Below are positions 5,015 through 9,358 of a stretch of 9,358 nt of DNA, piece after piece. The stretch is from Bacillota bacterium (GTDB lineage: Bacteria > Bacillota > Clostridia > Oscillospirales > Acutalibacteraceae). Where the stretch lies: contig JAEZWL010000003.1 in NCBI GenBank assembly GCA_023420245.1, positions 1-9,358 on the forward strand, given 5' to 3'. Position 1 is the stretch's first letter. Every line of letters starts with the position of its first letter. The notes beneath the pieces are model-generated. The model had not been told where the DNA came from, did not search any database, and saw only the letters and a list, made by a program, of their open reading frames with translations. A program made the position numbers and the translations under genes.

Positions 5015-6946
5015 TTATTTTTCTTTGTTCATACCGCTGCGGTAGGCTTCCAGCAGCGCGGTCAGCTCCTCTACCTGCGCGGAAAGCTCGGCGCCGGTAT
5101 CGGTATCCGCCACGGTGATGCGCTGGGGGATGGCCTCGACCACCATCACCTTCGGGGAGTCCTCGCAGGTCTTGCAGCCCGCCTTCAGCGGCTTGTGCTG
5201 CGCGAGCGCAAGGTAACGCGAATTGGAAATAAACGTATATCCGCCGATTCCCGTCTGAGACTGGTAAGCCTTGGAGATGCCGCCGTCGATCATGAACAGG
5301 AGTCCGTCACCCTTGACCGGGTTTTCGCCCTCCTTTACCGGAACATGTCCGTTGATGATGTGAGAGTTTTCGGGGCTCAGCTCAAACTCGCGCAAAATCA
5401 TTTCGCAGGTTTCGCGGTGCTCGATGTAATGATAATAGGGATTCATCTGCTCATGGTGCGTAGACCTGTCCGCGATAAAATACCGCTCGAACGCCGCCAG
5501 CTTTGCTTTGCCGAACAGCGGGGACTTCGCGCCGCACCACAGGTACCACATAAAGTCGCAGGCTTCCTCCTGCTCCTGGGAGCCTTGCGGAGCGAAGTAA
5601 GCGTTACGGACGACGCCGTCGATAAATTTGAGGTAATCCCGCCCGGAGCGTCCCTGCTTGCCAAAGGAAATCTCATCGAACCGCCCGTCTCTGGTCAGCG
5701 GAATGCAACCGTGATAAAGCAGGTTGGAGTTGATGCACAGGAACATGCTGCCGTGGGAATACAGAAAGCGGATATGCTTTTGCAGGCGCTCGCTGTGCCG
5801 GAACGAAGCGGCGATGATTTTCATCAGCTCGGTTTCCGCGTGGGTCAGCTTCAGCGGATTTTTCGGGTCCACCGTGGGGAAGAGCGTATCGGTAAGCGGA
5901 TATTCCTTCTGCCCGATTTGAACCGATCCCTTTTCAAAATCGACCTGCCTGAGCAGAACGCGGTCGTTCATCCGGTACTCCGGGTGCTTTTCAATCAGCT
6001 GACCCTCTACCTTAAACTGAATTACCGCCATCGCCTTGTGCATCTTCGCGGCAAGCGGGATATCCACCGGGTCATACTTGTTTTCATCAAGAATATGAGG
6101 AATAAAGATTTCGCAGGGGTCCTCGCGGTAGGTCTGCGCGGCGAAAACGGACAGCGCGCGCAGGTTGATGCCGTAGCCGTCCTCCAGAAGGTCAAAGTTG
6201 TTGTAGCTGACGCCCAGCCGGATGACGTTCGCGATGCATGCCCAGTTTCCGGCTGCCGCGCCCATCCAGGAAATATCGTGGTTACCCCACTGGATATCCA
6301 CGTCGTGGCAGTCAATCAGCGCATCCATAATCGCGTCGGCGCGCGGACCGCGGTCGTAGATATCGCCTATGATATGGAGCCTGTCGATGAGCAGCTGCTG
6401 AATCAGGTGACAGAGCGCAATAACAAACTCCTCACTCATTTTTGTTTCCACTATGGTTTTGATGATTTCGCTGTGGTAATGCGGCTTGTTCTGACCGCCG
6501 TCCGCGTGCAGAAGCTCGTCAATGATGTAGGCAAAATTCGGCGGAAGTTTTTTGCGGACCTTGGAGCGCGTATATTTGGAGGCCGCCTCCTTACAAACCT
6601 CGACCAGCCTGTAAATCGTGATACGGCACCAGTCGCCGAAGCTTTCTCCGGCTTGCTTCGCGAGGCTGACCTGCTCCTCCGGGTAGTAAATCAGGGTTGC
6701 CAGCTCGGCGCGTTCGCCCTCGGAAATGGATTGCTCAAACAGCTCGTCAATTTTTTTTCGCACAACGCCGGAGGCGCTTTTCAATTGGTACAGAAAAGCC
6801 TCGTGCTCGCCGTGCAGGTCGCTGAAAAAGTATTCCGTGCCCTTTGGCAGGCTCATAATGGCTTTCAGATTGATAATTTCAGACGCGGCTGCCTGCGCGT
6901 TCGGGTATTCTCTGGAAAGAAGCTTCAAATATCGCGCGTCGATCAT
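5015..6946 (-). CDS. fbp: Class III fructose-1,6-bisphosphatase
   Basis: Gluconeogenic enzyme that hydrolyses fructose 1,6-bisphosphate to fructose 6-phosphate in the cytoplasm. It is the Firmicutes class III type, unrelated to the class I and GlpX enzymes. At 643 residues it is close to the B. subtilis form (about 670). It has the metallophosphoesterase fold motifs split by family insertions: SDLHGEH at 42-48 (D43, H45), GDIYDRG at 194-200, GNHD at 221-224, SHGS at 397-400 and NGH at 532-534. Together these supply the two-metal site. The ATG at 6946 has AGGAGG 7 bases upstream. It is monocistronic, with its own terminator at 4954-4988. It diverges from the DNRLRE/DUF6385-like gene across 270 bp. 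A 663-residue open frame on the opposite strand is a shadow of this GC-rich gene. Confidence 0.96.
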   Translation of the reverse strand: MIDARYLKLLSREYPNAQAAASEIINLKAIMSLPKGTEYFFSDLHGEHEAFLYQLKSASGVVRKKIDELFEQSISEGERAELATLIYYPEEQVSLAKQAGESFGDWCRITIYRLVEVCKEAASKYTRSKVRKKLPPNFAYIIDELLHADGGQNKPHYHSEIIKTIVETKMSEEFVIALCHLIQQLLIDRLHIIGDIYDRGPRADAIMDALIDCHDVDIQWGNHDISWMGAAAGNWACIANVIRLGVSYNNFDLLEDGYGINLRALSVFAAQTYREDPCEIFIPHILDENKYDPVDIPLAAKMHKAMAVIQFKVEGQLIEKHPEYRMNDRVLLRQVDFEKGSVQIGQKEYPLTDTLFPTVDPKNPLKLTHAETELMKIIAASFRHSERLQKHIRFLYSHGSMFLCINSNLLYHGCIPLTRDGRFDEISFGKQGRSGRDYLKFIDGVVRNAYFAPQGSQEQEEACDFMWYLWCGAKSPLFGKAKLAAFERYFIADRSTHHEQMNPYYHYIEHRETCEMILREFELSPENSHIINGHVPVKEGENPVKGDGLLFMIDGGISKAYQSQTGIGGYTFISNSRYLALAQHKPLKAGCKTCEDSPKVMVVEAIPQRITVADTDTGAELSAQVEELTALLEAYRSGMNKEK

Positions 6947-7010
6947 TCATTTCCCTCCTGTTTGACGGAAAAAGAGTTTTATACTCACTTTTTATCAAAG
7001 AAACATTTTT

Positions 7011-7042
7011 ATTATACAGGGATTCCGGCGAATTTTGTTCAA
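7011..7042 (-). promoter_or_regulatory. Possible fbp promoter
   Basis: A perfect TATAAT on the minus strand (7011-7016) lies 64 bases ahead of the fbp start. The only -35-like element, TTGAAC (7037-7042), is 20 bp away, longer than normal, so the promoter may need an activator or the -35 may be misassigned. Confidence 0.4.
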
Positions 7043-7147
7043 TTATTTCAATATTTATTTAAAATATTTTTTAAGAAAATCGATGCGCGGTTGTCGCCCG
7101 GCGAAGGCTGCTTTTTGCTGCCGCCCAATTTTCTATTCGAATTCGAC

Positions 7148-7173
7148 ATTGTTATTATAAAATCGATAACAAT
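7148..7173. promoter_or_regulatory. 8-bp inverted repeat upstream of the DNRLRE/DUF6385-like gene
   Basis: ATTGTTAT (7148-7155) and ATAACAAT (7166-7173) are perfect inverted copies with a 10-base spacer, overlapping the candidate -35 of the plus-strand gene. The size suits a dimeric repressor or activator. The regulator is not identifiable; the spacing does not fit a Rex site. Confidence 0.4.
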
Positions 7174-7195
7174 AGACGGATATTGATCATAATAT
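7167..7195 (+). promoter_or_regulatory. Weak sporulation-type promoter candidate (sigma-E or sigma-K)
   Basis: CATAATAT (7188-7195) resembles the sigma-E -10 (CATA-n-n-n-T), with TAACAAT (7167-7173) 14 bp upstream matching 5 of 7 bases of the sigma-E -35. AACA (7168-7171), 16 bp before CATA, also fits the sigma-K pattern apart from the last -10 base. No convincing sigma-A -35 stands 16-18 bp from CATAAT. Such short motifs occur by chance, hence the low confidence. Confidence 0.3.
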
Positions 7196-7216
7196 GCTTA
7201 TGAAAGGAGAGTAAGT

Positions 7217-8068
7217 ATGTCAACAATCAATTTACCATCAACCTTTATTGCATCGGCATCCCCAAGCAGCAATTTTTCTGCTTCCACAGTCATTTATGTC
7301 GGGACGGTACCGAGCTTAGGCGCCTGCACCGGACTTTTACAGCTCCCGACCCTGCCTGCGTGTCCCCTGCCGTCGACGCTGGAAAGCGCGGTGCTTCGGC
7401 TTAAGGTATACACCATATCCGGTTCGGACCCGAGCACGGTCAATGTACAAAAGGTAACCGCGCCCTCTCCGCTGGATACAACAACGGCAACGTATAACAC
7501 CGTCACGGTTGACCCGGCAGTACAGGCATCCCTGTCTATTACAGCGGCGGATATCGGCAGCACGGTAGATATAGATATCACGTCTCTCATCAGCTCCTGG
7601 TTTACCGAGCCGTTCCCGGGCATTGCCCTTACCTGCACCGACGGCAGCTTTGTTTTGTTTGACTCCATTCAGTCCGGCAATCCTCCGCAGCTGGTTTTAA
7701 CGTGCGGAGGCATTCCCCCTATTTCAATTGATGTCAACGCCACAATTGTCGGTCGTCTGGTTGACACGAATTCAGAAACCGTACCTGCCCTTCCCGGCGC
7801 GGATCAGTTCTCTACCGCCCAGGATATTTCAGAGAAAACACAGGTTACCTTCTTTGTCACCAACCAGGGAGCAGTTGACGCCAATGTAGGAATTGAGGAA
7901 AGTATTGACGGAACGATCTATACCGCGCATCCGCAGACCACCGTTGCTCCGGGCATCACCGGCGTGCTGTCTCCCGGTTATTACGCCAAGTACGCCCGTC
8001 TGTACTTCCATTTAGTTGACCCAATACTGCCGACCGCGCTGCTGATCAGTTATATTGCACAGACCTGA
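7217..8068 (+). CDS. DNRLRE plus DUF6385-like surface/spore-associated protein
   Basis: A 283-residue beta-rich protein of unknown function. Residues about 5-163 resemble the DNRLRE domain (a carbohydrate-binding-like jelly roll): the SPSSNFSASTVIYVG start, SAVLRLKVYTISG (58-70), VDIDITSLISSWFT (117-130) and a QLVLTC end (158-163). Residues about 169-283 resemble DUF6385: TAQDISEKTQVTFFVTNQG (200-218), then an EESIDGT...TVAPG...LSPGYYAKYARLYF pattern. It is rich in Ser, Thr, Pro and Ile and poor in basic residues. There is no N-terminal signal peptide, membrane segment or sorting motif. That would suit a mother-cell-made spore-surface protein, but this is inference. The start is fixed by AAAGGAGA at 7203-7210, 6 bases ahead of the ATG. 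It is monocistronic and convergent with the LysM-GH18 gene. Domain names come from pattern memory, not a search. Confidence 0.75.
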   Translation: MSTINLPSTFIASASPSSNFSASTVIYVGTVPSLGACTGLLQLPTLPACPLPSTLESAVLRLKVYTISGSDPSTVNVQKVTAPSPLDTTTATYNTVTVDPAVQASLSITAADIGSTVDIDITSLISSWFTEPFPGIALTCTDGSFVLFDSIQSGNPPQLVLTCGGIPPISIDVNATIVGRLVDTNSETVPALPGADQFSTAQDISEKTQVTFFVTNQGAVDANVGIEESIDGTIYTAHPQTTVAPGITGVLSPGYYAKYARLYFHLVDPILPTALLISYIAQT

Positions 8069-8102
8069 TCGGTGTCGAGATCCCTTATAATCAGTGGAAC
8101 AG

Positions 8103-8140
8103 AAAAAAGACCGCCGCAAAGCAACCGTTTTGCGGCGGTC
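8103..8140 (-). terminator. Strong terminator downstream of the LysM-GH18 gene
   Basis: A 12-bp perfect stem (8109-8120 with 8129-8140), 8-base loop, followed on the minus strand by six T (8108-8103). It starts about 108 bases after the GH18 stop codon. On the plus strand no T-tract follows, so the DNRLRE/DUF6385-like gene (stop at 8068) has no clear terminator of its own, although the stem may still stop 3' decay. Confidence 0.85.
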
Positions 8141-8186
8141 CGCCCTGTTGCCGGGGTTCGATGTAAGCTCGCGGCTTATCATAAAG

Positions 8187-8218
8187 GGAAAGGCTCTCCC
8201 ATAGGAAACGGGAGAGCC
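8187..8218 (-). terminator. Second, weaker hairpin just after the GH18 stop
   Basis: A 9-bp perfect stem (8192-8200 with 8210-8218) begins 30 bases past the GH18 stop, and TTTCCCTTTAT follows on the minus strand. The broken T-tract makes it weak alone. With the hairpin at 8103-8140 it would form a tandem terminator. Confidence 0.5.
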
Positions 8219-8248
8219 CTGAGGAAAAATTCGGCTGTATCCGGGAAA

Positions 8249-9358
8249 TCATATAACCTTGCGGACGTTGTACATGGATTCCAGAACAATCCAGTTCTGC
8301 GGGAAGAAGCTGTTGATCGTCCAGTAGCTGACGCCGCCGAGATTGTACTTGTTTACCAGCTTGAGGCGCGCCTGAATGCTTCTTGCATCGTCGAACCAGA
8401 CCACATGCTCGCGCCCCTCGCTGTCGTAATAGCGGAAGTACGGCGCCTGCGATTTCATGTCGAACCAGATGCGCGCGCCTACCTTTGCTGCCAATTCGAT
8501 TGCCTCCTGATTGGTAAGCGGTCTCGCTGTGGAGCCCTGTACAAACGGCAGAGTCCAGTCGTAGCCGTAATTGGGCATCCCCATCAAAATCTTTTTACTG
8601 GGAATTTGGGTAACGGCGTACTGAATGACCTGCTCCACCTTATCCAGCGGAGCGACCGCCTGCGCCGGGCCGCGCAGATAACCCCATTCATAGGTCATGA
8701 TGATCACGTGGTCGACCAGACGGCCATGCGCCGCGTAGTCGTGTGCCTCATAAAGCAGGCCTCTTTGGTCGGAGCCGATCTTCGGCGCGACCGCGGTGGA
8801 AACCTTGTACCCCATGGGATGGAGCGTATCGGTGATCTTTTTCAGGAAATTATTGTAATCGTCCCTGTCCTGCGGGAAGATATATTCAAAATCAATCCCG
8901 ACGCCGTAATAGTTCTTTTCCTGAAGGATGCGGATGATGTTCTGAATCATGGTGTTCTGAACCTGCTGATTGGTAAGGACGGTATGAGCAAGCTCGGAGT
9001 TGAAGCCGCTGCCCGGAACGATGTTGGTAATCGCCATCATCGGCGCCACACTCCGGGCACGCGCCGTGCGGATGATTGCGGTGTCGTCCACCGGGGTAAG
9101 GCTTCCGTCCGATTTTACTTCATAGCTGAATATGCTGATATAGGTAAGATGGGGCAGTGTACTGTTGAGTACCTCGGTACTGATATCGGGAAGCGTATAG
9201 CCGTTTACGTCAATGGTTCCAAGCTTGTTGGGCGTTACGGGAATAATGATAATCTGACCCGGCTGGATTCTTTCGGGGTCGGTGATGCCGGGGTTTGCTT
9301 CCAGAATGCGCGGCAGCGTGGTATCGTACCGAAACGCGATGGTATAAAGTGACTCGCC
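8249..9358 (-). CDS. LysM-GH18 glycoside hydrolase, YaaH/SleL-like (5' end cut)
   Basis: The frame is open to the window edge, giving 369 visible residues and no start codon of its own in the window. The GTG at 9091 lies inside the gene. Visible residues 1-40 (GESLYTIAFRYDT...PGQIIIIP) are most of a LysM peptidoglycan-binding domain; more LysM copies may precede it. A GH18 catalytic domain follows from about residue 48. Its acid/base Glu lies in GVGIDFEY (visible D156, E158). MTYEWGY (221-227) and the C-terminal GGVSYWTINSFFPQNW (341-356) match the YaaH/SleL group, which cleaves N-acetylglucosamine bonds in spore-cortex peptidoglycan. Position -4 from the Glu is Gly (G154), where chitinases have Asp and YaaH-type members Asn. 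Whether it has a signal peptide is unknown. It is convergent with the DNRLRE/DUF6385-like gene. Confidence 0.88.
   Translation of the reverse strand, partial: GESLYTIAFRYDTTLPRILEANPGITDPERIQPGQIIIIPVTPNKLGTIDVNGYTLPDISTEVLNSTLPHLTYISIFSYEVKSDGSLTPVDDTAIIRTARARSVAPMMAITNIVPGSGFNSELAHTVLTNQQVQNTMIQNIIRILQEKNYYGVGIDFEYIFPQDRDDYNNFLKKITDTLHPMGYKVSTAVAPKIGSDQRGLLYEAHDYAAHGRLVDHVIIMTYEWGYLRGPAQAVAPLDKVEQVIQYAVTQIPSKKILMGMPNYGYDWTLPFVQGSTARPLTNQEAIELAAKVGARIWFDMKSQAPYFRYYDSEGREHVVWFDDARSIQARLKLVNKYNLGGVSYWTINSFFPQNWIVLESMYNVRKVI

Noticed and set aside
7081..7130. Riboswitch or terminator in the GC-rich patch between fbp and the DNRLRE/DUF6385-like gene
   Set aside because: Pairings are short and bulged, and I could match no known riboswitch core. 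Nothing supports a call.
5195..7186. A 663-residue open frame on the plus strand
   Set aside because: It is fully antisense to the clear class III FBPase gene, has no recognisable domain, a low-complexity Val/Arg/Leu-rich composition and no ribosome binding site. It is a codon-bias shadow.
8072..9352. A 426-residue open frame on the plus strand
   Set aside because: It is antisense to the LysM-GH18 gene and begins right after the DNRLRE/DUF6385-like stop by chance. There is no domain pattern or ribosome binding site, and it runs through two hairpins.

Overview
The window looks like a chromosomal segment from an anaerobic, probably spore-forming Firmicute of the class Clostridia. The order Oscillospirales is a guess I cannot confirm. 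Supporting signs are AGGAGG-type ribosome binding sites, a class III fructose-1,6-bisphosphatase, a YqhD-type iron-containing alcohol dehydrogenase, a LysM plus GH18 protein of the YaaH/SleL (spore peptidoglycan hydrolase) kind, and a DNRLRE plus DUF6385-like protein. No mobile element, CRISPR array, tRNA or rRNA was recognised.

Layout. Bases 1-214 hold no gene but are dense in perfect inverted repeats and end in a hairpin with a T-rich tail. An SDR oxidoreductase (215-970, minus) and a YqhD-type alcohol dehydrogenase (1212-2375, plus) diverge from a shared 241-bp promoter region. The dehydrogenase converges on mutY over a bidirectional terminator at about 2417-2456. mutY is the second gene of an lrp-mutY operon (3965 to 2459, minus, 11-bp overlap). 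Next comes an XRE-regulator/peptide deformylase operon (4842 to 4152, minus, 29-bp overlap) with a near-perfect palindrome at its transcription start. The class III FBPase gene (6946 to 5015, minus) has its own terminator. It diverges from a DNRLRE/DUF6385-like gene (7217-8068, plus), which converges on a LysM-GH18 gene (8249 to beyond 9358, minus) whose 5' end is cut by the window edge.

Function. Most of the window is housekeeping: 8-oxoguanine mispair repair (MutY), N-terminal protein maturation (Def), gluconeogenesis (Fbp) and aldehyde/carbonyl reduction (SDR, YqhD-type ADH). The right end looks like envelope or spore biology. The DNRLRE/DUF6385-like protein has no visible signal peptide and has a weak sporulation-type promoter match, and its convergent neighbour resembles spore-cortex hydrolases.

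Start-site corrections from the sequence: lrp most likely starts at the ATG at 3965, not the GTG at 3974; def starts at 4607, not 4745; the XRE gene starts at a TTG (4842) behind a strong Shine-Dalgarno sequence; and the GH18 reading frame stays open to the window end, so the GTG at 9091 is internal. I see no clearly new multi-gene system. The items most worth a second look are the XRE-def operon with its candidate operator, the structured 1-214 region, and the DNRLRE/DUF6385-like gene with its promoter region.
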